60,581 nt of DNA from Verrucomicrobiota bacterium. Lineage in GTDB: Bacteria > Verrucomicrobiota > Verrucomicrobiia > Chthoniobacterales > SZAS-18. Location: positions 1 through 60,581 of the forward strand of contig JANXRG010000100.1 of assembly GCA_025353105.1 (NCBI GenBank). The letters run 5' to 3'. Below are positions 45,855 to 54,292 of the stretch, one piece after another. Each line of letters opens with the position of its first letter. Positions within the stretch are counted from its first letter, which is position 1. The translations under genes were made by a program, and so were the position numbers. The notes beneath the pieces are model-generated. The model was not told the origin of the DNA and searched no databases. It saw nothing but the letters and a program-made list of their open reading frames with translations.

Positions 45855-47294
45855 TCAAATCCGGCGCGCGACGAGGTCGTAGATCTGCGGGCCCGTGATT
45901 TCGACGTCGATGAACTCGCCCACGGGCGCGGGGCGGTCGAGCAGGACGCGTCCGTCGATATCCGGCGCATCGGCCTCGCTGCGGGCGACGAGCGGCGCCT
46001 CGACGAGCACGCGGATCCGGCGGCCAACCTGCTCGAGGCAGATGGCGCGGGCGATGCGCTGTTGCAGGGCCATGGCGCGGCCGTAGCGCGAGCGCTTGGT
46101 CGCCGCGTGCACGTGGTCGTCCATCTTCGCCGCGCGCGAACCGTCCTCGCGGGAGTAGGTGAAGATGCCCAGCCGCTCAAACCGCGTCGCTTCGATAAAC
46201 TCGAGCAACGCTGCGAAATGCTCCTCCGTCTCGCTCGGGAAACCGACAATAAAAGTGGTCCGCAGCGCGATCCCGGGCACGCCGGCGCGAATGCGCGCGA
46301 TCAGATTTACGATGTGCTCGGACGACGTTTCCCGGCGCATGCGGTTCAGCATCACCGGGTGAATATGCTGCAGCGGCATGTCGACGTACCGCGCGACCTT
46401 CCGCGAACGCGCGATGGTCGCGATCAATTCGTCACTCCAGTGCGCCGGATGCGTGTAGAGCAGGCGGATCCAGAAATCGCCCTCGATCGCGTCGAGCGCC
46501 TCGATGAGACGGCAAAGCGTGACCCCGCGAGTCGAATCGACGGGCTGCGTCGGTCCGGCCTTCTGGTCCCAAAGGTCCATGCCGTAGTAGGTCGTGTCCT
46601 GGCTGATGAGGTTGATCTCCCGCGTGCCCACGGCCACGAGATCGCGAACTTCGTGCACGACGGAGTCGATGGTCCGGCTGCGGTGCCGACCGCGCATCTG
46701 GGGAATCACGCAAAAGCTGCACGGGTGATTGCAGCCCTCGGCTATTTTGACGTACGCGCTGTGCGCCGGAGTCAGCCGGAAGCGCGGCGTATCGTAGTCC
46801 GGGATGTACTGCGGTTTGCGCGTGACGAGATTCAATGGCTGCCAGGAATCGTCGACCAATGGCGGATGGCGGATGGCGGCTTTCGAATCGGGGGAACTTC
46901 CGGGGCGAGAGAGGACTTTTGCAATGATGCTGCCGGTGTCGGCGATCTGGTCAAGGCCCATGAAGGCATCCACCTCGGGCATTTCGTCCTGAAGTTTTGT
47001 GGCAAAGCGCTGCGCCATGCAACCGCTCACAATGAGTTTTTGCCCCGCGCGGCGCTTGAGACCGCGGCCGCGATGCGCGTCCAGAATCGCCTCGATCGAT
47101 TCCTCCTTGGCGGAGTCGATGAACGCGCAGGTGTTGACGATGAGGACGTCGGCTTCGTCGGCGTCAGCGGTGACCTCCATGCCCTGGGCGCGAGCGCTGC
47201 CCAACATGATCTCGGCGTCCACGAGGTTCTTCGCGCAGCCCAGGCTGATCATGCCGACTTTCTTCGGCGCAATAGAGGGCACGGCAGCAGGCAT
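45855..47294 (-). CDS. rimO: Ribosomal protein S12 methylthiotransferase RimO
   Basis: Adds a methylthio group to the conserved aspartate of S12 using radical SAM chemistry. About 479 residues. The N-terminal MTTase cysteines are in SLGCAKN, NTCAFI and SGCMAQ. The radical SAM triad is CNHPCSFC. A TRAM domain closes the protein (GRRIRVLVEAPL). Between the first two domains there is an extra segment (SRPGSSPDSKAAIRHPPLVD) encoded by a heptamer repeat, array K. ATG 47294 is used; the longer frame to 47417 runs past the family start. Confidence 0.95.
   Translation of the reverse strand: MPAAVPSIAPKKVGMISLGCAKNLVDAEIMLGSARAQGMEVTADADEADVLIVNTCAFIDSAKEESIEAILDAHRGRGLKRRAGQKLIVSGCMAQRFATKLQDEMPEVDAFMGLDQIADTGSIIAKVLSRPGSSPDSKAAIRHPPLVDDSWQPLNLVTRKPQYIPDYDTPRFRLTPAHSAYVKIAEGCNHPCSFCVIPQMRGRHRSRTIDSVVHEVRDLVAVGTREINLISQDTTYYGMDLWDQKAGPTQPVDSTRGVTLCRLIEALDAIEGDFWIRLLYTHPAHWSDELIATIARSRKVARYVDMPLQHIHPVMLNRMRRETSSEHIVNLIARIRAGVPGIALRTTFIVGFPSETEEHFAALLEFIEATRFERLGIFTYSREDGSRAAKMDDHVHAATKRSRYGRAMALQQRIARAICLEQVGRRIRVLVEAPLVARSEADAPDIDGRVLLDRPAPVGEFIDVEITGPQIYDLVARRI
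46858..46880. repeat. Heptamer array K (ATGGCGG x3) inside rimO
   Basis: Three perfect tandem copies of ATGGCGG lie within the rimO reading frame, encoding part of the non-conserved segment KAAIRHPPLV on the opposite strand. The frame stays open because 21 bases equal seven codons. Confidence 0.75.
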
Positions 47295-47426
47295 GAGCGG
47301 ACACCCTAAGCGAATTCGGGCGGTTTCGCCAGTGAAGGCGGGCAAAATCACCCCGGGAAGCTCAGGACGTGAAATCCCGCTGGCAAATCTGCCGTGGTCG
47401 ACGATTTTTCGGACCAATTTTCCCGC

Positions 47427-48584
47427 ATGGCCACCACGAAAAAACGCGATTATTACGAAGTCCTGGGCGTCTCACGCGAGGTCACGTCCGACGAATTGAA
47501 GAAGGCCTACCGCAAGTTGGCGGTGAAGTTTCATCCCGACAAGAATCCGGGCGACGCGAAGGCCGAGGAGCGCTTCAAGGAACTCGGCGAGGCCTATGAC
47601 GTCCTCAACGACGCGGACAAACGCGCCGCGTATGACCGTTATGGCCACGCGGCCTTTAGCGGCGGCATGGGTGGCCCTGGTCGCAGTGCGGGGGGCGCGG
47701 ATCCCTTCGACATCTTCCGCGAAGTTTTCGGCGGCATGGGCGGCGGCGAGGGCGGCGGCATCTTCGAGCAATTTTTTGGCGGCAGCGTGCGCTCGGACCG
47801 CGAAGGCCGGCAGCGGGGCTCCGATCTGCGCTACGACCTCCAAATCCGGCTCGAAGAAGCGGCAAAGGGCGTCGAGAAGGAGATCGAGATCACCAAGCTT
47901 GACGCTTGCGACACGTGCAACAGCACGGGCGCGGAAGCCGGCAGCAAGGCCGTTACGTGCCCCATGTGCCACGGCCGCGGACAGGTCATTTCCTCGCGCG
48001 GATTTTTCCAGGTTTCGCAAACCTGCCCGCGCTGCCGCGGCACCGGCACGACCATCGAGAAGCCCTGCAAGAAATGCGCTGGTGATGGGCGGATTGAGAA
48101 GACGTCGCGCATCAAGCTAAAGATTCCCGCCGGCATCGAGGACGCCGCGCGGCTGCGGTCGACGCGCAACGGCGAGGCGGGCATCCGCGGCGGCCCCTCG
48201 GGCGATTTGTACGTGGTCATCCACATCGCCGAGCACGAGATCTTCCAACGCGATGGCGAAACGCTTTTTTGCGAAGTCCCGATTTCGTTCGCGGCCGCCG
48301 CGCTCGGCGGGGAGACGAAGGTGCCGACGCTCGATGGTCCCGCGTCGCTGCGCATTCCGCCCGGTACGCAAAGCGGGACGACGTTCCGGCTGCGCAACCG
48401 CGGCATGCCCGTCCTCAATGCCCGCGATCGCGGCGATCTCATGACGCGCGTGGTTGTCGAGGTGCCGACCAAACTCAATGCCGAGCAGCGCGAGAAGCTC
48501 GAGTCCTTTTCCCAATCCTGCGGCGAGGACAACAGTCCCCAGCAAAAAACGTTTTGGGACAAGGCGAAGGACTTCTTTAGCTAG
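47427..48584 (+). CDS. dnaJ: Chaperone protein DnaJ
   Basis: 385-residue full-length (type I) DnaJ. The J domain has HPD at 36-38 ([10 protein letters not shown]). A Gly/Phe-rich region follows. Four CxxCxGxG zinc motifs are read as [24 protein letters not shown] and CKKCAGDG. The C-terminal substrate domain is intact. It stimulates DnaK ATPase; dnaK and grpE are not in this window. ATG 47427 is chosen over 47394. Divergent from rimO. Confidence 0.97.
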   Translation: MATTKKRDYYEVLGVSREVTSDELKKAYRKLAVKFHPDKNPGDAKAEERFKELGEAYDVLNDADKRAAYDRYGHAAFSGGMGGPGRSAGGADPFDIFREVFGGMGGGEGGGIFEQFFGGSVRSDREGRQRGSDLRYDLQIRLEEAAKGVEKEIEITKLDACDTCNSTGAEAGSKAVTCPMCHGRGQVISSRGFFQVSQTCPRCRGTGTTIEKPCKKCAGDGRIEKTSRIKLKIPAGIEDAARLRSTRNGEAGIRGGPSGDLYVVIHIAEHEIFQRDGETLFCEVPISFAAAALGGETKVPTLDGPASLRIPPGTQSGTTFRLRNRGMPVLNARDRGDLMTRVVVEVPTKLNAEQREKLESFSQSCGEDNSPQQKTFWDKAKDFFS

Positions 48585-48587
48585 GGC

Positions 48588-48737
48588 GTCGAAACCGAAA
48601 GTCGAACGTCGAAAGTCAAAGCGGTGGACTCGACTTTGATGCGTCGCCGGGCCAAGTCATTCATCCTCGCGATTGCGATCATCCTGGGGCAAGACGGATT
48701 CCCGCTTTCGACCCTTGACCTTCGACCTTCGACTTCC
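48588..48737. repeat. Heptamer inverted array F (GTCGAAA type)
   Basis: Left arm 48588-48622 has GTCGAAA, GTCGAAC and GTCAAAG heptamers. Right arm 48704-48737 has the inverse (CTTCGACCTTCGAC). It fills the gap between dnaJ and rsmE, which run in the same direction. Confidence 0.8.
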
Positions 48738-48744
48738 TTTACCC

Positions 48745-49506
48745 ATGCACCGCTTCTACATCGCTCCCCCGGCGTGGAATCCGGCGGCGTTACAGCTTGA
48801 GGATGCGGAGGCACATCACGCGTTGAGCGTGCTGCGGCTCAAGGCGGGCGACCGCGTGGTGGTGTTCGATGGTCGCGGGCAGGAGGCGACCGCGGAGATC
48901 ACGGCCGTGGGATCAAAAAAGGCGGTCTCGCTACGGATCGTGCACGCGGCGAAGACGCCGCCGCTCCCGTGCCGAATTGTTCTCGCGCAAGCCGTGCCGA
49001 AGGGGAAAAACATGGATCTCATCATCCAAAAAGCGACGGAGTTGGGCGCCGCGGAAATTGCACCATTGCTTTCGGACCGCACCGTCGTGCGGATCGAGGA
49101 TGAGCGCGGCGAGGCGGAATCGAAGCGGGAGAAATGGCAGTCGGTCGCCATCGAAGCTGCCAAGCAATGCGGCCAGAACTGGCTGCCAACGGTCGGGCTG
49201 CCGATGTCACCGAAGGAATTTCTCGCGGAACGCGCCAAAGAATTCGATCTTCTCTGGATCGCGTCGTTGCAACCCGACGCGAAACACCCGCGTGCCTGGC
49301 TGTCGGAGTATGCATCGGGAGCTCGGCCCAAGTCGGCGTTGATCCTGGTCGGTCCAGAGGGCGACTTTACGCCCGCAGAGATTGCGATGGCCAAGGCCGC
49401 CGGCTGCCGGCCGATTTCGCTCGGACCAATCGTCCTTCGGACCGAGACCGCCGCGATTTACTGCCTGAGCGTGCTGTCGTACGAGCTTTTAAGCCATCCA
49501 TTGTGA
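48745..49506 (+). CDS. rsmE: 16S rRNA (uracil-1498-N3)-methyltransferase RsmE
   Basis: 253 residues. An N-terminal PUA-like part (MHRFYIAPPAWNP ... EAHHALSVLRLKAGD) precedes the SPOUT knot with KGKNMDLIIQKATELGAAEI, LILVGPEGDFTPAE and SLGPIVLRTETAAIY, all family signatures. It methylates U1498 of 16S rRNA late in 30S assembly. ATG 48745 gives the standard start. The dnaJ-rsmE order is seen in other bacteria. Confidence 0.95.
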   Translation: MHRFYIAPPAWNPAALQLEDAEAHHALSVLRLKAGDRVVVFDGRGQEATAEITAVGSKKAVSLRIVHAAKTPPLPCRIVLAQAVPKGKNMDLIIQKATELGAAEIAPLLSDRTVVRIEDERGEAESKREKWQSVAIEAAKQCGQNWLPTVGLPMSPKEFLAERAKEFDLLWIASLQPDAKHPRAWLSEYASGARPKSALILVGPEGDFTPAEIAMAKAAGCRPISLGPIVLRTETAAIYCLSVLSYELLSHPL

Positions 49507-49519
49507 GCTTCCAAGGATG

Positions 49520-49644
49520 GGGGAGCGCACGCGTCTCGCGGGCTGCGTTCGGCGTCTCGCCCAATGCTTGAGTTGCGCAGGCAGCATGGAAAGAAGCATT
49601 CCGGCGGGACGCCGGAACGGACACGCGGGAGGCACGCGCTCCCC
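49520..49644. repeat. Imperfect palindromic element of about 125 bp
   Basis: Outer arms GGGGAGCGC (49520-49528) and GCGCTCCCC (49636-49644) are inverted. Inside is a perfect hairpin TTCCGGCG-GGA-CGCCGGAA (49599-49617). It lies between the convergent rsmE and the secreted hypothetical gene. No reading frame or transposase is present. It may be a REP-like or MITE-like unit or act as a bidirectional terminator. Confidence 0.6.
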
Positions 49645-49653
49645 AGCGCCCAG

Positions 49654-50223
49654 CTAGCGGATCAGATCTACGATGCGCCCGTCGGGCAGCTTGATCGGGC
49701 CGTAGAGCATGGGCTCCTCGCGCTTCATCTGGCGGAGCATCTCACGCGACTTCGCGAAATGGTCGTCCAGCCCGGATCGATCCCGCTTCTCCCAATAACC
49801 GCCATCGTCGTCCACTCTCAGCGATTTAAGCAGGGGCTTCAGCTGGTCGAACAACTTAATGATTGCGACGTGGATATCCGCGCCGGCGAATTGGGTTTTA
49901 ACGTAATTCTGGAAGAAAAGATCGTCGCCGAATTGCAGCCAGACCGGCTCGCACAGTTCCGCTGGATAAAAAACGATCCCGGTAAGTTTCCCTTCATACG
50001 GTTCGTTTTTTTCGGCCCCGACGCGCACGTGCTTTCGGTGCTCGGCGGACGCATCTTCGACCTTCCAGCCGTATTGTTTGGCGAACGATCGCGCGGTCGC
50101 AACGACCGCGGCGACGTCGGAGGCGGAGCGGACCGTGCCCTCAAAGTGAATCGTCACCCCGGCGTGCATCGAGGGCGCCAGCAGAAGCGCACCGATCGTT
50201 GCGACGACGGCTCGAAGACTCAT
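49654..50223 (-). CDS. Secreted hypothetical protein
   Basis: 189 residues with a signal peptide MSLRAVVATIGALLLAPSMHA. I do not recognise the mature domain. It has VTIHFEGTVRSASDVAAVVA at the start and GIVFYPAELCEPVWLQFGDD in the middle, predicted mixed alpha/beta, and ends with ELPDG-like LPDGRIVDLIR. ATG 50223 is chosen for the signal peptide. It abuts the CPBP protease gene (1 nt gap), so the pair is probably one operon. Confidence 0.78.
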   Translation of the reverse strand: MSLRAVVATIGALLLAPSMHAGVTIHFEGTVRSASDVAAVVATARSFAKQYGWKVEDASAEHRKHVRVGAEKNEPYEGKLTGIVFYPAELCEPVWLQFGDDLFFQNYVKTQFAGADIHVAIIKLFDQLKPLLKSLRVDDDGGYWEKRDRSGLDDHFAKSREMLRQMKREEPMLYGPIKLPDGRIVDLIR

Positions 50224-50224
50224 T

Positions 50225-51133
50225 TTATGCCCTTGGAGTCGGCGTTTCGCGGGGCCGAAACCAAAACAGGATCGCCGCCGTGAGGGCCACCGTGACCAAG
50301 GGTCCCAAGCCAATCAGCAGATTCTGTCCGACCCACGGCAACAGGTCAGCCCGGGTGGGTGCGGTGAGCGCGCTGAACGTCTTCAGGCCGAACACCCAGC
50401 CGGCGTGCAGGCCAATCGCAGACCAAAGCGAATGCGTCGCGCGCGTGATCAGGCCCAGCGTGAGTCCGACCACGAAAAGCGTGAGGAAACCGCCGAGGAG
50501 TAGCCACGGGTCAGAGAATTGCCAGAAAACCTTCGGCAACAACTCGAAGCCGGACAGCCAGTGGATCGATCCAAGTGACGCGAGGAGCGGCGTGGTATTT
50601 TCCGGCGGCTTGAGGAAATGGACGATCGCAAAAAGTGCCGCGACAAAATTCTGCGCGGGCCACGCGCCGGCGGTGCGGAGGACCACGCCAAGGAGCGCGC
50701 CGCGGAAGAGGGACTCCTCAAGAATCGACACTGCCGCAGCCGACACGGCCGCATTTGGCAGATCGGTCCATTTCAAACCCTGCCGCCAATCGTAAAGTCC
50801 TGCGACGAGCAACACCGCGCCGAGCGCGAACAACAATCCGCATGCGAGCGCAAAGCCGAGGCCGAGATCGCGTCGCCACGCCGGGTTCGGCGATAGGCCG
50901 AGGTCGGACCTGCTCCGCACGTGGAGCGACTTCGCCAGCGGCCAGAGCAGGGCGACGGCGGCGACGAGCATCGCGCGGTTAAAATATCGCTGGAAGGTCA
51001 CGCGCTGCAGAAACTCGAGCGACGGCATCGCGCCGCCCAGCCAGATACCGCCCCAGTAAAGCCACGGTGCGAGCAGCGCACCGAGTCCAAGCACGGCGAC
51101 GAAGTACAGGGCGATGCGGCGGATGTCGGACAC
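50225..51133 (-). CDS. CPBP family intramembrane glutamic endopeptidase
   Basis: About 302 residues with eight or so hydrophobic segments. Catalytic motif EESLFRGALLG carries the double Glu and Arg; the later motifs are FAIVHFLK and IGLHAGWVF with the two histidines. This is the Rce1/CAAX-protease-like family, which cleaves within the membrane; bacterial substrates are mostly unknown. GTG 51133 is chosen because the long upstream frame to 51892 runs through repeats and another gene's antisense. Confidence 0.9.
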   Translation of the reverse strand: MSDIRRIALYFVAVLGLGALLAPWLYWGGIWLGGAMPSLEFLQRVTFQRYFNRAMLVAAVALLWPLAKSLHVRSRSDLGLSPNPAWRRDLGLGFALACGLLFALGAVLLVAGLYDWRQGLKWTDLPNAAVSAAAVSILEESLFRGALLGVVLRTAGAWPAQNFVAALFAIVHFLKPPENTTPLLASLGSIHWLSGFELLPKVFWQFSDPWLLLGGFLTLFVVGLTLGLITRATHSLWSAIGLHAGWVFGLKTFSALTAPTRADLLPWVGQNLLIGLGPLVTVALTAAILFWFRPRETPTPRA

Positions 51134-51139
51134 TCGCGA

Positions 51140-51215
51140 ATTTTGCCACAGAGTTACCGACGACACAGAGAAAAGCAGAGTTTTTCTCATCTTCTCTGCG
51201 TCTCTGTGGCAATCT
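51140..51215. repeat. Inverted array G (ACACAGAG type)
   Basis: Left arm 51140-51180 (TTGCCACAGAG ... ACACAGAG ... GCAGAG) and right arm 51191-51215 (CTCTGCG TCTCTGTGGCAA) are inverted over a 10-nt spacer. It lies between the divergent CPBP and small hypothetical genes. Confidence 0.8.
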
Positions 51216-51223
51216 TCCGCGAA

Positions 51224-51529
51224 ATGAAGCGAAACGTGCACGCTTGGTGGGACTGGACTCCCGAGGTCGTCAAGCGCGAATGGCGCGTGAGTCGGTTCGG
51301 CAAGCGCTGGACGTTTCAGTCGAAGGTCAAGGGCCAGGAGTATTGGACGGGTCACGACCCGCTCGAGATCAATGTGCTCGCGCAGTTCCGCGACCTGCTC
51401 TTTCGCAAGTACCAGCGCCGCCGCGCGACGTGGGAGGACTACGATGAGATCGATCGCATGGTGAAGTTGAGGGTCGCCAAAGGGGAGAAGCTTGCGGAAA
51501 TGACCAGGCCTCTGGAGGAAGACGAATAA
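51224..51529 (+). CDS. Small hypothetical protein (101 aa)
   Basis: Begins MKRNVHAWWDWTPEVVKREW and is rich in Trp, Arg and charged residues, with no signal or span. Continuous motifs such as WTFQSKVKGQEYWT and RRRATWEDYDEID look like a real folded domain, but I do not know the family. It lies between two repeat arrays (G and H), and the shared codon bias with neighbours supports it as a gene. Confidence 0.65.
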   Translation: MKRNVHAWWDWTPEVVKREWRVSRFGKRWTFQSKVKGQEYWTGHDPLEINVLAQFRDLLFRKYQRRRATWEDYDEIDRMVKLRVAKGEKLAEMTRPLEEDE

Positions 51530-51683
51530 GTTCGAAATTCGAAATTCGAAACTCGAAGTAAACGAAGCCAAGTAGCAACTGACGGAAAACGAAGAAAGCT
51601 TGCCGCGGCGCCAGCTTAGATATTCTGCGATTTCGAGCATTTTAGACTTTCTTCGAGTTTCGAATTTCGAACTTCGAGTTTCC
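51530..51683. repeat. Heptamer inverted array H (GAAATTC type)
   Basis: Left arm 51530-51562 (GAAATTC GAAATTC GAAACTC GAAGTAA) and right arm 51647-51683 (inverse, TTCGAGTTTCGAATTTCG) enclose about 85 nt. It lies between the small hypothetical gene and bioA. Confidence 0.85.
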
Positions 51684-51692
51684 CGCCAAAAA

Positions 51693-52988
51693 ATGGACAC
51701 CGACTCGCTCCTGGCGCTGGATCGCCAATACGCCTGGCATCCATTCACGCCGATTCGCGAGTGGCTGGATCCGGATTTCTCGCCGGAGCCGCCGGTGCTC
51801 GTGTCGGGGCTGGGCGCGGTCCTGCGGGACAGCCGGGGAAACGAATACATCGACGGAAACTCGTCGATCTGGACCAATCTCCATGGCCACAATCATCCAC
51901 GCCTGAACGCGGCGATCACGGCCCAACTTGAACGTTTCGCCCACGTTTCATTCCTCGGCGCGACGCATCCGCTCGCGATCGAGCTGGCGCGGGAACTCGT
52001 GGCGCTGTGGCCAGCTGGCGGGCTTGCCCGCGTGTTCTATTCGGATGACGGATCAACGGCGATCGAGTCGGCGCTGCGGATGGCGCGGCAGTTTCATCAA
52101 TTTCGCGGCCAGCCGGAGCGGCGCGCGTTTGTCGCATTCGACGGCGCGTACCACGGCGACACGCTCGGGGCGGCGGGCCTGGGCGGAATCCCGACCTTTC
52201 ACGATGCGATGAAGCAGGGTGGTGAACCACTCGAGGTGGTTCGCGTGGCGGACGTGGAGCAAGTGTTCGCGCTCGCGCCGGCGCGGGCGAATACCGTCGC
52301 GGCCGCGGTGATCGAGCCGCTGATCCAAGGCGCGGCTGGCATGCGGCTTTGGCCGGCCGGAACGCTCCGGCGATTGCGCGAGTGGTGTAACGCGAACGGC
52401 GTGCTGTTGATTGCGGACGAAGTCATGACCGGCTTTGGCCGGACGGGGACGATGTTCGCGTGCGAGCAGGAAGGCGTGGCGCCGGATTTTCTGTGTCTCG
52501 CGAAAGGGCTGACCGCGGGATACCTGCCGCTGGCCGCGACGTTGACGACGGAGCGCGTGTTCGAGGCGTTTCGCGGGGAACCGGGCGAGCGCCGGGCTTT
52601 TTACTACGGCCACAGCTACACGGCGAATGCATTGGGCTGCGCCGTGGCCCTGGAGAACTTAAAAATTTTTCGCGACGAAAACGTGTTGGAGAATCTTGGT
52701 TCGAAAATCGCGCGGATGGCGGAGTTGCTGCGCGAGCGAATCGCACAGCTGCGGCCGGTAGTCGAGGTCAGGCAATGCGGGTTCATTGCGGGTGTCGAAT
52801 TGCACGGCGATCCGGCGGGCCGGCTGATCGGGCGGGACGTCTGCCACGTGGCCCGTCAGCACGGCTTGCTCACGCGGCCGATCGGAGATGTGATCGTGTT
52901 GATGCCGCCATATTGCATCACGGATTTGCAGCTGGAATCGGCGGTCGAGGCGATTCGCGCGGGGATCGTGGAGGTGACGGAAGCTTGA
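51693..52988 (+). CDS. bioA: Adenosylmethionine-8-amino-7-oxononanoate aminotransferase
   Basis: Biotin pathway PLP enzyme that makes 7,8-diaminopelargonate. 431 residues. The opening LDRQYAWHPFTPIREW is typical of BioA. PLP-site features: SDDGSTAIESALRMA, DEVMTGFGRTG and the Schiff-base lysine in LCLAKGLTAGYLP. The C-terminal region has PYCITDLQL. Other biotin genes are absent here, so the locus is scattered. A related class III aminotransferase role is a less likely alternative. Confidence 0.92.
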   Translation: MDTDSLLALDRQYAWHPFTPIREWLDPDFSPEPPVLVSGLGAVLRDSRGNEYIDGNSSIWTNLHGHNHPRLNAAITAQLERFAHVSFLGATHPLAIELARELVALWPAGGLARVFYSDDGSTAIESALRMARQFHQFRGQPERRAFVAFDGAYHGDTLGAAGLGGIPTFHDAMKQGGEPLEVVRVADVEQVFALAPARANTVAAAVIEPLIQGAAGMRLWPAGTLRRLREWCNANGVLLIADEVMTGFGRTGTMFACEQEGVAPDFLCLAKGLTAGYLPLAATLTTERVFEAFRGEPGERRAFYYGHSYTANALGCAVALENLKIFRDENVLENLGSKIARMAELLRERIAQLRPVVEVRQCGFIAGVELHGDPAGRLIGRDVCHVARQHGLLTRPIGDVIVLMPPYCITDLQLESAVEAIRAGIVEVTEA

Positions 52989-52991
52989 CTG

Positions 52992-53178
52992 GTGGAACGC
53001 GACCGGGCGCGTCGGCGAAGGGTGGGGACGCGCGTCCTCGCGCGTCCCAAACTTTTGGCCATGATGTGGCTGCGGATGCGGTCGTGAAAGACGCAGCGTA
53101 CCTGCGCACGCAAGATTTGGGACGACCGGGGAAGGTCGTCGCTACCTTTGGCAACGCGCCCGGAGGTCGCGTTCCACC
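52992..53178. repeat. MITE-like palindromic element, 187 bp
   Basis: The left end GGTGGAACGCGACC-GGGCGCGT and the reverse complement of the right end (53154-53178) match over 22 bases with one 3-nt insertion. An inner hairpin GGGACGCGCG-TCCT-CGCGCGTCCC lies near 53016-53039. It holds no reading frame with any match and lies between the convergent bioA and pheS. Confidence 0.65.
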
Positions 53179-53190
53179 TGACGACGTTCC

Positions 53191-54210
53191 CTATTTAAAC
53201 TGTTCCAGAAACCTCACGTCGTTCTCGATGAGCAGACGGATGTCGGGCAAGCCGAGGAGGATCATCGCGAGACGATCGAGACCGAATCCAAACGCGAAGC
53301 CGGTGTACTTCTCGGAATCGTAAGCCTGATCGCCGCGGCGCTGGTTGACCTGATCGTACACCGCCGGATCGACCAGGCCGCAGCCGCAGACCTCGAGCCA
53401 GCGCTCGCCGCCGCGCAACGCGGGCGATTTCACGTCGATCTCAAAACTGGGTTCCGTGAACGGGAAGAAATGCGGCCGGAAGCGAATCGCGGTTTTCGCC
53501 CCAAACAATTCGCGCAGGAAGTATTCCAGCGTGCCCTTCAAGTCGGCAAGCGTGATGCCCTCGTCGACCACCAGGCCCTCCATCTGGTTGAACTGCGCGA
53601 GGTGCGACGCGTCCACTTCATCACGGCGATAGGCCGCACCAGGCGCGATGATGCGCACGGGCGGGGGCTGGGTCTCCATCGCGCGGATTTGCACGGTCGA
53701 GGTGTGGGTGCGGAGCAGGCGGCCGTCCGGCAGGTAAAACGTGTCCTGCTCGTTGCGCGCCGGGTGATCCGCGGGCGTGTTGAGCGCGTCGAAGCAGTGG
53801 AATTCATCGTCGACATCCGGTCCATCGGCGAGCGCGAAACCGAGCCGCCGAAAAATCTGGACCGCGCGATCCTGCAACTGCGTGAGCGGATGCAGCGCGC
53901 CGATCGGCAGCAGCGGCGTGCCGGGAAGCGTGACATCCACGGAGACCAGCGCGCTCGATTCCGCGCGGGCGCTGAGGCCTTGGGCTGCGGCGTCGAAGGC
54001 CGCGGTCACCGCCGTGCGGACTTCGTTGAGCTTCTTGCCTGCCGCCGGGCGTTCTTCCTTCGAGAGGGTCTTCATGCGCTCGCCGAGCGCGGAAAGGGTG
54101 CCCTGGCGACCGAGATATCGCACGCGCGCGACTTCGAGCGCGGGCGCGTCGTCGGCGGCCGCGATGTCGGCCAGCGCGGCGGCCTGGAGTTGGTCGAGTT
54201 CCGTCAGCAT
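53191..54210 (-). CDS. pheS: Phenylalanyl-tRNA synthetase alpha subunit
   Basis: 339 residues. An N-terminal coiled-coil is followed by the class II core: HPLTQLQDRAVQIFRRLGF, then FDALNTPADHPARNEQDTFY, and motif 3 FGFGLDRLAMILLGLPDIRL. Pairs with PheT to charge tRNA-Phe. PheT is not downstream, unlike in many bacteria; bioA and the palindromic element are there instead. It follows rplT on the same strand after an intrinsic terminator that may be an attenuator. Confidence 0.97.
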   Translation of the reverse strand: MLTELDQLQAAALADIAAADDAPALEVARVRYLGRQGTLSALGERMKTLSKEERPAAGKKLNEVRTAVTAAFDAAAQGLSARAESSALVSVDVTLPGTPLLPIGALHPLTQLQDRAVQIFRRLGFALADGPDVDDEFHCFDALNTPADHPARNEQDTFYLPDGRLLRTHTSTVQIRAMETQPPPVRIIAPGAAYRRDEVDASHLAQFNQMEGLVVDEGITLADLKGTLEYFLRELFGAKTAIRFRPHFFPFTEPSFEIDVKSPALRGGERWLEVCGCGLVDPAVYDQVNQRRGDQAYDSEKYTGFAFGFGLDRLAMILLGLPDIRLLIENDVRFLEQFK

Positions 54211-54225
54211 GGATCGTAGGGAAAC

Positions 54226-54251
54226 GAAAAAGGCGCGATTGGTATCGCGCC
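54226..54251 (-). terminator. Intrinsic terminator/attenuator between rplT and pheS
   Basis: On the minus strand GGCGCGAT, a four-base loop and ATCGCGCC form a perfect 8-bp stem followed by TTTTT. It ends only 16 nt before the pheS ATG, so it either stops the ribosomal transcript or attenuates pheS. An alternative hairpin CCGGC-CAC-GCCGG lies just upstream. Confidence 0.85.
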
Positions 54252-54292
54252 GTCCCCGTTTAGAATCATTCGTTCCGGCGTGGCCGGTTGGA

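Noticed and set aside
45789-47309. 506-codon open frame on the plus strand
   Set aside because: Antisense to rimO, whose radical SAM and MTTase cysteines are all intact.
54204-54269. 21-codon leader-peptide frame ahead of pheS
   Set aside because: Only two Phe codons and it runs through the terminator into the pheS start. Kept as a hypothesis in the findings, not as a gene.
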